Source: Ignavibacteria bacterium (GTDB taxonomy: Bacteria; Bacteroidota; Ignavibacteria; Ignavibacteriales; SURF-24). Taken from it: 64,000 nucleotides of DNA. Positions within the stretch are counted from its first letter, which is position 1; each line of letters begins with the position of its first letter. The notes beneath the pieces were generated by a model that made no database searches, was not told the DNA's origin, and saw only the letters and a program-made list of their open reading frames with translations. Position numbers and translations under genes: made by a program. This document shows, one piece after another, positions 30,064 to 40,784 of the stretch. The stretch spans positions 1 through 64,000 of the forward strand of contig JAAXKQ010000008.1 of assembly GCA_025612245.1 (NCBI GenBank). Direction: 5' to 3'.

Positions 30064-30633
30064 ATGTCAAGAAAATATGTTTCGCTTTTAGCTCTAATTA
30101 TGATAATCTTTTTTGCGCCACAGATAAAGGCTCAGGGAATCGGCATAGGACCTCAGATAGGATGGCAGAAATCCAGCAGCGCCGATAAAGGCTCACTTAT
30201 GTATGGTGCCGCATTAAGGCTTAAACTCTCTCCCGCAATTGGCGTTGAAGGCTCGGTAAACTACAGGCAGGAAAAGTATGCAAACGGCGGACTTACGGTC
30301 AGGAGTTGGCCTGTAATGGTTACAGGCCTTATCTATCCTATCCCTGTAATCTATGGGGCAATAGGCGTTGGATGGTATAATACAACCTTCGACTATAACC
30401 AGGAACTAACACTGAAAAACCTTGCCAATAACACTCAGCAGAATTTCGGCTGGCACCTTGGCGGCGGCGTTGAAATACCTTTAGGACAGGCGGCATGGCT
30501 TACGGGAGACATACGCTATGTGTTCCTGAATTATGATTTCGGACAGCTTGCTACACAGGCAAGCACCGGAAACCTGAACAGCAAATTTTATGTAATTACC
30601 GTGGGACTCCTTTTCGGATTCCATAACAGGTAA
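30064..30633 (+). CDS. Outer-membrane beta-barrel protein
   Basis: Signal peptide; alternating amphipathic strands ending FYVITVGLLFGF; SD GAGGAGG. Confidence 0.75.
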   Translation: MSRKYVSLLALIMIIFFAPQIKAQGIGIGPQIGWQKSSSADKGSLMYGAALRLKLSPAIGVEGSVNYRQEKYANGGLTVRSWPVMVTGLIYPIPVIYGAIGVGWYNTTFDYNQELTLKNLANNTQQNFGWHLGGGVEIPLGQAAWLTGDIRYVFLNYDFGQLATQASTGNLNSKFYVITVGLLFGFHNR

Positions 30634-30661
30634 AAATTCACTTAAAAACAATTGGCGCTGT

Positions 30662-30695
30662 GGAGAATCCCCACGGGAAATTGCGGGGATTCTCC
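30662..30695. terminator. Stem-loop downstream of 30064-30633
   Basis: GGAGAATCCCC-ACGGGAAATTGC-GGGGATTCTCC, 11-bp perfect stem, no clear U-tract. Confidence 0.5.
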
Positions 30696-30792
30696 AATGC
30701 CGGCGTTCAGAAGTGCTGAATGGTTCAGGAGCAACGGGCTTTAGATGAGCCACTAGTTTTTCACATCCATTCCAAATCCTTAAGATTGCGAC

Positions 30793-31119
30793 ATGGGAAT
30801 TAAAGACAGACTGGTCTCAAAAGGAGCAGAAAAGATCGTTAACATGCTCTTTGAGGATATGGGGAAAGTATCGGGGCTTTCCATAGATTCCAGGAACAAG
30901 GCTATTAAACTGACCCTTGCGCTCAAAGGCGAAACCGGGCCGCTCGATATTAACATCATGGATTATGAAATCCTGGAGGGAAAGTCGCATTACTACATAA
31001 TAATCCGCAGGCTTTCAGCTTCCAGGGAGTGGATGAACATCGCTTTCGACAGGTTCTTCAAAGGCATAAAACTGCCCGTACCAGACAAGTACGGTTTTGT
31101 AATAAGGCAGACGCTCTAG
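30793..31119 (+). CDS. Conserved hypothetical protein
   Basis: 108 aa intact ORF with plausible start; no recognised domain. Confidence 0.6.
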   Translation: MGIKDRLVSKGAEKIVNMLFEDMGKVSGLSIDSRNKAIKLTLALKGETGPLDINIMDYEILEGKSHYYIIIRRLSASREWMNIAFDRFFKGIKLPVPDKYGFVIRQTL

Positions 31120-31209
31120 GCCGGGAAGTATCCGGACAAGAGAGAAAATCCGCCCGGGAAAATATGTATGGAGTATTCCTCCGCGCGGGCTGACAAATCA
31201 CCTGAGCAT

Positions 31210-32034
31210 CTAATCACTTATATATCGGAATCTTACTTCCTTTACAACCGAAGAAGAAAAACAGCCGTATGCACCATTTAAGCCTACAATTTCTTTCTTG
31301 TTGTAATAATGCTGGAAATAATTTTCATCAAAAGCTATTACCTGAAGAGTATAAATGCCGGAACCAAAAATACTCATCAGTAAACTAAGCGACTGTAAGT
31401 CCTTTGATGTATCGTAAGTTACGAAACTGATCCAAACCGGTTTGTTAAAGTTTTTTTCTATTACATTTATTCTTACGGTATATCCTTTGGCATTTTCACT
31501 ACTGCGCCATCTGAAGAGGAACTTCGCCAGATTCAGCTGACCTCTTACTACCTCGCCTTCGTGTGGCGAAACAATTTCAAAATCACCCGGAGTAGTGACT
31601 TTACCCGTAATACTGTTCCCATCCGCATTGACGGATAAAAAGTAATCTCTCAGCGGTTTGGCGTTTAACGCCACGGAATTGGTATAGTACGGCCTGTAGG
31701 GGTTCGAATAAGAATATCCGGTGTAATAAGAAGAGCCATCCAAAGTATCCTGCGCCAGCTTAAAGCTTGTACTCTGCCCGTTCAGCATATCCTTCAGCGT
31801 AATTTCAGCATCCTTATTAAAAAAGTTTACGTACGGGTCCGCAGCATTATATTCCATGCTTCCGGTGATATCCGGGTTCCTGTAAATATAGACGTGCTGC
31901 TGAGGGCTGTTTACCTGCAGGTTAAAGAAAAGGCTGTTCTTTGTCTTAATCTCTCCCGGGTTATTCAGATCCTCGCACCCCGGGGAAACTATGAGAAGTA
32001 CTGATGCAATAAGGATAATAATATTTTTCTTCAT
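31210..32034 (-). CDS. Lipoprotein co-encoded with TonB receptor (DUF4249-like arrangement)
   Basis: Lipobox LLIVSPGCEDL; immediately downstream of TonB-dependent receptor. Confidence 0.6.
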   Translation of the reverse strand: MKKNIIILIASVLLIVSPGCEDLNNPGEIKTKNSLFFNLQVNSPQQHVYIYRNPDITGSMEYNAADPYVNFFNKDAEITLKDMLNGQSTSFKLAQDTLDGSSYYTGYSYSNPYRPYYTNSVALNAKPLRDYFLSVNADGNSITGKVTTPGDFEIVSPHEGEVVRGQLNLAKFLFRWRSSENAKGYTVRINVIEKNFNKPVWISFVTYDTSKDLQSLSLLMSIFGSGIYTLQVIAFDENYFQHYYNKKEIVGLNGAYGCFSSSVVKEVRFRYISD

Positions 32035-32035
32035 A

Positions 32036-34357
32036 CTAAAACTCTGCTGTTATTCCGATTACGGGAAAAATAGTGGAACCTCTTTCCTGTCCTTCCTGGG
32101 GCGTTACCTGTCCGGGATACGGGTCAAAATTATAGGGATTTGGACTGTTATAGACGTTCATCACCTGAAGATACGGCTTGTAGAGAATGCTTCCCCACAT
32201 GAATGATCCCGAGACGCCCAGATCCAGCCTGTGGAATTCCTTGAACCTTTCGGAATTTCTCCTGCCATCAATCAGCCCGAAAGAGTGTGAGTTTTCATTT
32301 ACTGCACGTTCGCCCCAGCCAGAACCGTCATTGGGAGGACCCAGATATTTTCCTACAGGTACCGTGTAAGGCAGCCCTGTGGAGTAAGTCCAGAACGCGT
32401 TCAGCTGCCAGGAGTTTGAAAGGGCATAGTTCATGAGGATTTTCACGTTATTTGTCCTGTCGAATGGGGCATAATAGTAATAGTTCTCATCCTTTTTTAC
32501 AGAGTGCAGGAATGAATAACCCACCCATCCTGTCAAGTCTCCTTCCTCTTTTTTTAAGAGAATGTCAAAACCCGCGGCGTAGCCTTTCTCGTATTTGATT
32601 TCCTCATCCTGCCCGTAAGAGGTTGCAAGGTTATTTCTTTTCTTGAAGTAGCCCTCCACCTCCAGGCTTGTTTTCTCAGAGAAAACGTTTGAGAGCACAA
32701 GGCCTGAGGCATAGTGGTCTGAATAAGGTATGTTATTCTTGTCTTCCGGGAAGAAAGACACCATAAAGGGGGTAAATACCGCGTCAGTTTTCCGCTCTTT
32801 TAAGGAATAAGTGTTCTGATAATACCTTCCAAAGCTTACGTGCGCCTGTAGGTTTGGAGAAAAGTTATAGCTAAAAATAAAAGAAGGCAGGAGTATAAAT
32901 GCATTTATTTTCTTCATGTAGCTACCCCTCAGGCCCGCCGTAAGCTCGCTTTTGGGGCTTAAGGTCACTTTATCCGTTATAAATGCATTTAAGTAGAATT
33001 CATCCCCGCTGTAGGAATACACATTCGGGGCAAAATCAAAGAACAGACTCTCCAGGGGATGGATATAGATGCCGTTTAAGTCTGTTTCATCTATATTCCA
33101 GTCGTAATGTATAGCCTCACGCTTTGCCTCCATTCCCATTGAAAGCGCCTGCCCCTCGGGATGGAAGTTAAAGGTGAGCCTTGCCGTAAAGTCCTCGATG
33201 TAGTTTTTGGCTGCTGTTGTGTCTGTCGTACCCGCCTGGTGGTCAAAATCAGTAAAGAAGACCTGAGTGTTTACACCCAGTGAGGCCCGGCTCAAGAAAG
33301 CCTTGAGCTCAACTGAGCTTTTGCTGCTCAAGAAACATTCATCTGAAATGTTAAAGAACAGGTTACCCCAGTTAGGCTGCTCTTTCTGGCCTACAAAAAC
33401 CCTGTCATCATCCAATTTGTAAACGTCTCTGGAATAAAATGCGCTTACGGTAAGTAGATTACTCTTGCTAATGGGATATGCATACTTTGCATAAAGGTCG
33501 TAGAAGGAGTAGGGGAAGTGACGCCCCATAATCATGCGTGTCAGGAAATCAAAATACGTCCTCCTTCCTGAAATGAGGAACTTCCCTCCCCAGAGAGGCC
33601 CGTCCAGGGCCAGCTTTACAGAGGCCAGGCCCATGGCCGCACTGCCCTTTATTCTTTCGCTGTTTCCCTGCTTTGAGTTCAGCTCCAGCACTGAGGAGAG
33701 TGCTCCACCGTAGATGACGGGGTAGTTTGACATATATAGCCTTTCATTCTGAAGTATGTCGCTATTGAACATGCTGAAGACGCCGACTAAATGGTAGGGA
33801 TTGTAAATAGGAATTCCGTCCAGGAATACGAGCGTCTCGTCGTAGTTACCTCCCCGCACAGAGATCTGTGAAGACATGTCTGCTGCCGTTGTTACTCCCG
33901 GAAGAGCCTGGAAGGCCCTGAATGCGTCGGATTCAAAGAGCTGAGGCACCTTGGACAGGTCACCCGGATGAATGCTGTATGAGTTTATAACGGGCTCTTC
34001 GGTGAAGTGTTCACCCGTTACCGTAACGCCCTCAAGTAAAATGGGCTCCGGAATGAGCCTTATTACAAGCCTGAGTTCTTTTTCATCATCAAAGTTTAGA
34101 CTTAGCCTTTTTTCCTCATAGCCTACCAGCTTTACCTTCAGCTCCATAGGCCTCGTGTCTACCTTCAGGCTGAAGAACCCGGTCTTATCCGAGGTAACTG
34201 AAAGGCTGCCTTCGAGGGATACTACTGCTCCTTCAAGCCTCTCGTTTGTTTTCTCGTCATAAATTAAGCCTTTGATTATAAATGGGTGTGTTCCATCCTG
34301 TGCATATGAGGCGCAGGATAGAATAACAAGGAATAGAAATACAGCTGCTATTCTCAT
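32036..34357 (-). CDS. TonB-dependent receptor with carboxypeptidase-regulatory-like N-terminal domain
   Basis: IKGLIYDEKTNERLEGAVVSLEGS..GFFSLKVDTR; plug AFQALPGVTTAADMSSQISVRGGNYDETLVFLDGIPIYNPYHLVGVFSMFNSD; long barrel. Confidence 0.93.
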   Translation of the reverse strand: MRIAAVFLFLVILSCASYAQDGTHPFIIKGLIYDEKTNERLEGAVVSLEGSLSVTSDKTGFFSLKVDTRPMELKVKLVGYEEKRLSLNFDDEKELRLVIRLIPEPILLEGVTVTGEHFTEEPVINSYSIHPGDLSKVPQLFESDAFRAFQALPGVTTAADMSSQISVRGGNYDETLVFLDGIPIYNPYHLVGVFSMFNSDILQNERLYMSNYPVIYGGALSSVLELNSKQGNSERIKGSAAMGLASVKLALDGPLWGGKFLISGRRTYFDFLTRMIMGRHFPYSFYDLYAKYAYPISKSNLLTVSAFYSRDVYKLDDDRVFVGQKEQPNWGNLFFNISDECFLSSKSSVELKAFLSRASLGVNTQVFFTDFDHQAGTTDTTAAKNYIEDFTARLTFNFHPEGQALSMGMEAKREAIHYDWNIDETDLNGIYIHPLESLFFDFAPNVYSYSGDEFYLNAFITDKVTLSPKSELTAGLRGSYMKKINAFILLPSFIFSYNFSPNLQAHVSFGRYYQNTYSLKERKTDAVFTPFMVSFFPEDKNNIPYSDHYASGLVLSNVFSEKTSLEVEGYFKKRNNLATSYGQDEEIKYEKGYAAGFDILLKKEEGDLTGWVGYSFLHSVKKDENYYYYAPFDRTNNVKILMNYALSNSWQLNAFWTYSTGLPYTVPVGKYLGPPNDGSGWGERAVNENSHSFGLIDGRRNSERFKEFHRLDLGVSGSFMWGSILYKPYLQVMNVYNSPNPYNFDPYPGQVTPQEGQERGSTIFPVIGITAEF

Positions 34358-34845
34358 TTTGCATTTCGGTTAATAGAGGAATTTAAGTTTTATGTTATTA
34401 TTGATAGTCCGACTAAAACTTTAACCAATACAGAACGTTCAAGAAAACTTTGGCATTTATTTTAAATTCTTAACCAATAACAGCCTATAAACCCCGAACC
34501 TTACGTTCACTTCCTGCTCAGATTCCGAATGCAAATTCTTCAGATTCTAAAAAAACTATTCTTTAACCTTCTCATATTTTCCTGTGCTAATATATTGGTT
34601 TGTTTTTCAATAGGCAACCGTGCGGGAGATAAGATAACTTGATGTAAGTAAACTAAATTTTAGAATTCCGGCAAAACTTACTTAAGTAAATCCGGATAAA
34701 GAGATTTTTTTTACTTGGGAAAGCACGCATGTAATCAGAAGGAAAGGCAATACTCTTCTGGAGACTAAACAGCTGAACTACTGGTAGTCTTAAAAATTTG
34801 ATGCGGTTTGTTAATTACAAAAATTAAAACCCAGGAGGTATCCGT

Positions 34846-34923
34846 ATGCAGGTCATGTTCGAAATGTCAGTCTCTATGGAGAGCCTTCAAGTCGCGAAAC
34901 GCAAGGGGCAGGCTCTCCGTTAA
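34846..34923 (+). CDS. Candidate small ORF, MQVMFEMSVSMESLQVAKRKGQALR (25 codons)
   Basis: AGGAGG SD (34833-34838) 7 nt before ATG 34846; TAA at 34921-34923; contains 9-bp IR GGAGAGCCT/AGGCTCTCC. Confidence 0.3.
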   Translation: MQVMFEMSVSMESLQVAKRKGQALR

Positions 34924-34936
34924 ACTTGCAATTTGC

Positions 34937-34957
34937 AAAGATGAATCATCTTTTTTT
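34937..34957 (+). terminator. Weak plus-strand intrinsic terminator abutting nuoN stop
   Basis: AAAGATG-AAT-CATCTTTTTTT, U-tract on plus strand. Confidence 0.4.
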
Positions 34958-36431
34958 ACGGCACCATTGTAATGGCTGTGCTGCTGATGCCCGAGATCAT
35001 GATCTTTATGAAATCTATTATCCCGCCCGGGAAGGTGCCGAACCATACGAGCATTATAGTTAATACTGAAAGCACAATTCCGCCTCCAACGGACAATGCG
35101 GGACTTACGGTCATAACCGGCATTCCTGCAACAACTTCCTCCTCAGGCGAGCGGTACATTACAACTACAATCTTGAGGTAATAATAAACGCTTATTGCGC
35201 TGTTTATTACAAGTATTATCACGGGCAGCCATAATGCGGTGTTTACTCCCGCGGCTGCCAGGTAGAATTTCCCCACAAATCCTGCTGTAAGGGGTATGCC
35301 CGCAAGCGACATGAGCATGGCTGTAAACGCCGTTGCAAGCAAAGGACGCCTCCAGTATAACGCCCTGTAGTCATCCAGGCTGTCGGCATCGCGCTCCTTA
35401 AACGACAAAACCGTAACAATGCCGAATGTGCCGAGCGTCGTAATAAAGTACGCAACGAGGTAAAACGTTCCCGCCTCAAGGCCCATCCTTCCGCCGGCTA
35501 AAAACGCAATAAGCAGATACCCGAGATGCGCAATTGAAGAGTAGGCGAGTATTCTTTTTACGTTGTTCTGTAAAAGGGCCAGGAAGTTTCCAATGAACAT
35601 CGAGGCAATTGCAATTACGGTAAAAAGAATCATGAGTGAATTAAACCTGTAGCCGTTTACCTCCGTAAAAAACCGGAACCATAAGGCGAACATGCCGCCT
35701 TTTGAAACCGTCGCTACAAACGCCGTAACCGGCGCCGGGGCCCCTTCGTAAACGTCCGGTGTCCACATGTGAAAAGGCGCCAGTGCAAGCTTAAAACCAA
35801 CTGCAATTACCATCAGCGCAAAGCCGGCAAGTATAAGGGGCGTATTGACTGCACCTGAATTTAAGTGCGCCCCGAGCTTTAGAAAATCCATCGTCCCCGA
35901 TTCGGCATAAACCAGCGCCATGCCGAAAAGTAAGAAAGCCGAGGATGCGGCAGCAAGTACCAGATATTTAATTCCCGCTTCAACCGACCTCTTTCTTTCA
36001 GGCAGGTAGGCAACCAGAGCATAAAGCGAAACGCTTAAGATTTCCAGGCCCATAAAAAACGATACGAAGTTCCTGCTTACAACAAGCACCAGAGAGCCGA
36101 GTGTGGCTGTTAAAAGCAGCACGTAATATTCCTCTTTTTCCTCCTCCATCTTCGAAAAATATCCGTATGAAAGGATTGCAACGGCCAGGCTTGCAAGCGT
36201 AATAAGCCCCCAGTAAAAAAGCGCATAACTGTCCACAATTACGAGTGCGCCAATCTCCCTCGGCAGTCCTCTTATGTATGCCAGTGAAATAAAGGCTCCG
36301 GCAAGCCCTAAGATGGAGAGTATAAAAGTAACCGTGTGATCGCGGTAAAACCCGATTACTAGAAGCATAACCACTGAGGCACCCGCAATGATAATTAGCG
36401 GCATCAAATAGTATAAGTCAGCTGATGTCAT
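34956..36431 (-). CDS. nuoN: NADH-quinone oxidoreductase subunit N
   Basis: Antiporter-like subunit; LAPFHMWTPDVYEGAPAPVTAFVATVSKGG. Confidence 0.95.
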   Translation of the reverse strand: MTSADLYYLMPLIIIAGASVVMLLVIGFYRDHTVTFILSILGLAGAFISLAYIRGLPREIGALVIVDSYALFYWGLITLASLAVAILSYGYFSKMEEEKEEYYVLLLTATLGSLVLVVSRNFVSFFMGLEILSVSLYALVAYLPERKRSVEAGIKYLVLAAASSAFLLFGMALVYAESGTMDFLKLGAHLNSGAVNTPLILAGFALMVIAVGFKLALAPFHMWTPDVYEGAPAPVTAFVATVSKGGMFALWFRFFTEVNGYRFNSLMILFTVIAIASMFIGNFLALLQNNVKRILAYSSIAHLGYLLIAFLAGGRMGLEAGTFYLVAYFITTLGTFGIVTVLSFKERDADSLDDYRALYWRRPLLATAFTAMLMSLAGIPLTAGFVGKFYLAAAGVNTALWLPVIILVINSAISVYYYLKIVVVMYRSPEEEVVAGMPVMTVSPALSVGGGIVLSVLTIMLVWFGTFPGGIIDFIKIMISGISSTAITMVP

Positions 36432-38011
36432 CTTGCGCCTCCTTTCTCATTCTTACCTGCAAACTGAACCTGACCCGCCTTATCGGGCAATAAAGTGCCT
36501 GGCTTTTCCAGCTGGCTCACGCTGCCCTTTGCGGCAGCCGTCCTTATTATGTTATTAATTGCGGGTCTTGAAGTATCAAGTACCGGGTGGGGAAATATTC
36601 CAAGCCATATAATCGACAGTATCAAAGCTCCCATAATTATCATCTCGCGCACATTAAAGTCGGGAATGTGTTTTTCCACTTTCGGTTTCCTGCCGTAGAA
36701 TACCCTTGCCATAATGCGGAGCGAGTAAATTGTTGAAGCCACAAGCCCGAGCGTGGCAATTGCCGTAATCCAGTTATTTGCCATAAAGGCTCCCGTAAGC
36801 GTCAGGAACTCGGCAATGAAATTGCCAAGCCCCGGAAGCCCCAGTGAGGCCAGCGCAAACACCAGTCCCACGGCGCCCATTCTCGGTATCTCATCCCAGA
36901 AGCCGCCCATCTTATTCAGGTCACGCGTATGGATTCTTTCATAAAGCGCTCCCACCAAGATAAAGAGGGCGCCCGTGGAAATTCCGTGGCAGAGCATCTG
37001 CATCACCACTCCCTGGAGAGCGAGCTCATTTAAGGCAAACGCACCCAGCATTACAAAACCCATGTGGTTAACGCTCGTATAGGCTACAAGGCGCTTAAAG
37101 TCGGTCTGCGCAAATGCAAGTATGGCGCCGTAAATAATTCCTATTGCGCCCAGTATCATTCCCGGGATCTGAAAGTCGCGCACTGCATGGGGGAACAGGG
37201 GAATAACAAACCTGAGGATTCCGTATGCGCCTGTTTTAAGGAGCAATGCGGCCAGTACCACGCTTCCTGCCGTGGGAGCCTCAGTGTGGGCATCGGGCAG
37301 CCAGTTGTGCAGCGGCACAATTGGAAGCTTGACTACAAATGCTATGAGAAAACCGAACATGAGCCACATTTCCGCCTTTGGTGTGAATACGGTTCCAAGC
37401 AGCTGCAGGTAATCGAACGTGTAAACACCCGTATTCTTCCCGTGAATAAAGTAAAGAGCAAGTATGGCAACAAACATGAAAAGACTGCTTGCCTGCGTGA
37501 AAATGAAAAACTTGAACGACGCATAAATCCTGTTCTCATGGCCCCATATGCCGATAAGAAAATACATCGGTATTAACATTACTTCCCAGAAGAAGTAAAA
37601 CATGAACAGGTCCAGCGACAGGAAAACCCCCGTTATTCCGGCCAGAATCCACAGTAGGTTAAAATGGAAAAACCCCGCCCTGTACTCAATTTCTGTCCAC
37701 GAGGTAAGGACCGATAAGACCCCGATAAAAGAGGTCAGAAGTATGAGCAGGAGGCTCATTCCGTCCAAAGCCATGTGAAAACTGATGCCGAATGAGGGAA
37801 TCCAGTTCCAGCGGAAGTCCAGCAGCCACGGGGCGTTTGCCCCAAGCGTCAGGCCGCCCGAATGCTGGACCCACAGCATTATGACCAGCACAAAGTTGAT
37901 CAGCGTTGCAATAAGCGCAATCCACCTTGCCAGCATTACGTTCCATTTTGCAGCCGCCCAGGCGGCGATTCCCCCTATCATCAGAATTGCAATAAGCCAT
38001 AGTAAAATCAT
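36428..38011 (-). CDS. nuoM: NADH-quinone oxidoreductase subunit M
   Basis: VVKLPIVPLHNWLPDAHTEAPTAGSVVLAALLLKTGAYGILRF. Confidence 0.96.
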   Translation of the reverse strand: MILLWLIAILMIGGIAAWAAAKWNVMLARWIALIATLINFVLVIMLWVQHSGGLTLGANAPWLLDFRWNWIPSFGISFHMALDGMSLLLILLTSFIGVLSVLTSWTEIEYRAGFFHFNLLWILAGITGVFLSLDLFMFYFFWEVMLIPMYFLIGIWGHENRIYASFKFFIFTQASSLFMFVAILALYFIHGKNTGVYTFDYLQLLGTVFTPKAEMWLMFGFLIAFVVKLPIVPLHNWLPDAHTEAPTAGSVVLAALLLKTGAYGILRFVIPLFPHAVRDFQIPGMILGAIGIIYGAILAFAQTDFKRLVAYTSVNHMGFVMLGAFALNELALQGVVMQMLCHGISTGALFILVGALYERIHTRDLNKMGGFWDEIPRMGAVGLVFALASLGLPGLGNFIAEFLTLTGAFMANNWITAIATLGLVASTIYSLRIMARVFYGRKPKVEKHIPDFNVREMIIMGALILSIIWLGIFPHPVLDTSRPAINNIIRTAAAKGSVSQLEKPGTLLPDKAGQVQFAGKNEKGGAR

Positions 38012-39900
38012 AAGAACACCGCAATTGTTAGAGTGATTATAGCCCCAAGGGCTATTCCCATTGCATACCAGCGAAGACGCCCGGACTGTGTAAAGCTGAA
38101 GGCACGGTTAAACATACGGTTAACCCACGCGATAAATGTATATATCAGGTCTATAAAATCGCTCTTGTTTACTTCGGCTATCCAGACTATGGGGTTAACA
38201 AAGAGCGTGTCGTAGAGCCAGTCAAAACCCCAGCCCTTTTTCCAGAAGGCATGAAGCCTGCTTCCGAATGCGGACCTCCTGAGAGCCGTAACCCTTTCGG
38301 GATTTTTGTAATAAAGCATATAAGCTATAAATATGCCGAGAATGGCCGTTACTGCTGCCGTAAGCTGCAGTATCAGCTCTGTTGAAATACCCCCTTCAGC
38401 CACCTGATTGCCGGGAAGTATGGTCTGCATAAAATCCGAGAAAAGCGTCAGGTGCCCGAGCGTATGAGGAAGCTCAACAAAGCCTCCAAATGTAGAGAGC
38501 ACGGCAAGAACAACAAGCGGCATTTCCATAATCCACGTCGGCTTGTGATGCAGGTGTGTCTTGGCCTCACCAAAGAAGGTTAACAGCACCATCCTTGTCG
38601 TGTACAGTGCTGTAATCAGCGCTCCTAATAAACCCGCGGCATAAAGCCAGCGGTTTGCCCTTTCCCCGTCAAATGCATAAAAAAGAATTAAATCCTTGCT
38701 GTAGAAGCCTCCCGTAACAAGGGGCAATGCGGCCAATGAGGCCGAACCGATAAGGAAAGTCCAGAAAGTTACAGGGATCATTTTCCTCACGCCGCCCATC
38801 TTAAACATATTCTGCTCATGGTGAAGAGCCAGTATTACAACACCTGCGCCAAGAAAGAGGAGAGCCTTAAAGAATGCGTGGATCATAAAATGAAATACCG
38901 CAGCCGACCAGGCGCCTACACCGAGTGCCAGGAACATGTAGCCTATCTGGCTTATGGTTGAATATGCAAGCACTCTTTTTATGTCGTGCTGCGTCAGTGC
39001 ACTGAAGCCCGCAAGGAGCAGTGTCAGTGCGCCTATTACTCCGACAATTGTGAGCACTACGGGCGCCAGCGTAAATATTACGTGCATCCGTGCAATCAGG
39101 TAAACACCTGCCGTTACCATCGTTGCAGCGTGTATCAGGGCACTCACGGGAGTCGGGCCCGCCATGGCGTCCGGCAGCCAGGTCTGCAGCGGAAGCTGCG
39201 CCGATTTTCCAACCGCGCCGCCTAAGAGCAGCGCTGCAGCCAGTACGGGCATGGAGGAACCCACGGGCCAGTTAAGAGGCGCTACCTCAAGAAGCCTTCC
39301 GATGTTTAGAGAGCCAAGCTCGGTAAATAAAATAAAAAGCCCTATTGCCATCGCCGTGTCGCCGACACGTGTTACAATGAAAGCTTTCCTGGCGGCATAA
39401 CCGTTTGCAGGATCTTTGTACCAGAAGCCGATTAAAAGATAGCTGCAAAGGCCTACTCCTTCCCAGCCCAGGTAGAGAAGAACCAGGTTGTCCCCTAGGA
39501 CCAGCATCAGCATTGAACCCACGAAAAGGTTCATATAGGCAAAGAACCTTGAGTAGCCTTCTTCACCTTCCATGTACTCAACCGAGTAAAGGTGTATCAG
39601 GAATCCCACAAATGTTATTACAAAAATAAATGTCAGTGAAACCGCGTCCAGCCTTAAGGCTATGCCGGGGTTAAGTCCCGCCACGTTAAACCATTCCCAG
39701 AGAGTCTGGATATAAACCCTTCCGGCAGGCGGCGAGGATATAAAGTTTATTCCTATAAAAACCGTAAGCAGTGCGCTTAAGCCAATTGATGCCACGCCGA
39801 TGGCAGCAGCTGTCTTGCCGGGCATCCTGCTTCCGATAAGTGCAAGGATGAGAAAGCCCAGAAAAGGCAAGGCCGGAACGATCCACAATAATTCAAGCAT
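38008..39900 (-). CDS. nuoL: NADH-quinone oxidoreductase subunit L
   Basis: GKSAQLPLQTWLPDAMAGPTPVSALIHAATMVTAGVYLI. Confidence 0.97.
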   Translation of the reverse strand: MLELLWIVPALPFLGFLILALIGSRMPGKTAAAIGVASIGLSALLTVFIGINFISSPPAGRVYIQTLWEWFNVAGLNPGIALRLDAVSLTFIFVITFVGFLIHLYSVEYMEGEEGYSRFFAYMNLFVGSMLMLVLGDNLVLLYLGWEGVGLCSYLLIGFWYKDPANGYAARKAFIVTRVGDTAMAIGLFILFTELGSLNIGRLLEVAPLNWPVGSSMPVLAAALLLGGAVGKSAQLPLQTWLPDAMAGPTPVSALIHAATMVTAGVYLIARMHVIFTLAPVVLTIVGVIGALTLLLAGFSALTQHDIKRVLAYSTISQIGYMFLALGVGAWSAAVFHFMIHAFFKALLFLGAGVVILALHHEQNMFKMGGVRKMIPVTFWTFLIGSASLAALPLVTGGFYSKDLILFYAFDGERANRWLYAAGLLGALITALYTTRMVLLTFFGEAKTHLHHKPTWIMEMPLVVLAVLSTFGGFVELPHTLGHLTLFSDFMQTILPGNQVAEGGISTELILQLTAAVTAILGIFIAYMLYYKNPERVTALRRSAFGSRLHAFWKKGWGFDWLYDTLFVNPIVWIAEVNKSDFIDLIYTFIAWVNRMFNRAFSFTQSGRLRWYAMGIALGAIITLTIAVFL

Positions 39901-39901
39901 A

Positions 39902-40210
39902 TCAACCTCTCATATTATTGGCGGCATCTGCATCCAGTGTCTTAAAGTCGCGGAATATCTGAAGAATCAGCGCCAGGCCTACCGAAACCTCGGCAGCCGC
40001 CATTGCCAGAATAAAGATAAACATCACCTGGCCGTCGGCCTGCACCCAGCGTGAGCCCGCGAAAATAAAAGCCAGACCCGCGGCATTCAGCATTACTTCC
40101 AGCGAAAGGAGTATGAATACAATGTTGCGCCTGACCAGAACGCCTATAAATCCCAGTATGAAGAGTATGCCCGCAAGGACGAGTCCGCTTTCCATAGGAA
40201 CAGTGTTCAT
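39902..40210 (-). CDS. nuoK: NADH-quinone oxidoreductase subunit K
   Basis: [16 protein letters not shown]...[17 protein letters not shown]. Confidence 0.95.
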   Translation of the reverse strand: MNTVPMESGLVLAGILFILGFIGVLVRRNIVFILLSLEVMLNAAGLAFIFAGSRWVQADGQVMFIFILAMAAAEVSVGLALILQIFRDFKTLDADAANNMRG

Positions 40211-40734
40211 TGAAGCTCCTTATGTAAATATCTGTGCAAAAACACGTTTTTGTACCTCCCCAGGTGATAAGCCCCTACTATTCCCGCCATAAGAAGTATT
40301 GCGGCAAGTTCAACTCCCAGTATATACGGCCCGTAGAGGGCTATTCCAACCTGTCTTGGTGCAACAGACTGTGTTAAAATATCCTGCCTTGCATTCGTAA
40401 ACAAAATGTACACGAGCTCAATTATCAGTATGGCCGAAAGTATCCCCGGACCTATCCAGCCCGCGGGACTAAGCCAGCGGCTTTCCTGCTCGGCTGAAGC
40501 CGGGCCAAGATTCAGCATCATTACAACAAAAACAAACAGCACCATGATGGCCCCGGCATAAACAATTACCTCAAGCGCTGCTACAAAGGCCGCCCCCAGT
40601 ATGAAGAAAATTACCGCAACCGAAAGCAGGGAAACTACCATGTATAAAAGAGCGTGCACCGCATTTAAGCGCGTTATAACCATTGCTGTCGATATTACCG
40701 CAACCAGGGCGGCAATGTAGAATACTATTGTCAT
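40207..40734 (-). CDS. nuoJ: NADH-quinone oxidoreductase subunit J
   Basis: [49 protein letters not shown]. Confidence 0.95.
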   Translation of the reverse strand: MTIVFYIAALVAVISTAMVITRLNAVHALLYMVVSLLSVAVIFFILGAAFVAALEVIVYAGAIMVLFVFVVMMLNLGPASAEQESRWLSPAGWIGPGILSAILIIELVYILFTNARQDILTQSVAPRQVGIALYGPYILGVELAAILLMAGIVGAYHLGRYKNVFLHRYLHKELQ

Positions 40735-40784
40735 TTTATTTTCCTGCAGTATTTACCGGTTCACCATTTTACCCAAAGGCCCTC

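Noticed and set aside
34736-34923. Possible GEMM (c-di-GMP-I) riboswitch, because CTAAAC...GGTAG and CACGCA-like words occur
   Set aside because: Core GEMM consensus (CACGCACAGGGCAAACC and GACGCAAAGCC segments) is not present; kept only as an unclassified structured region.
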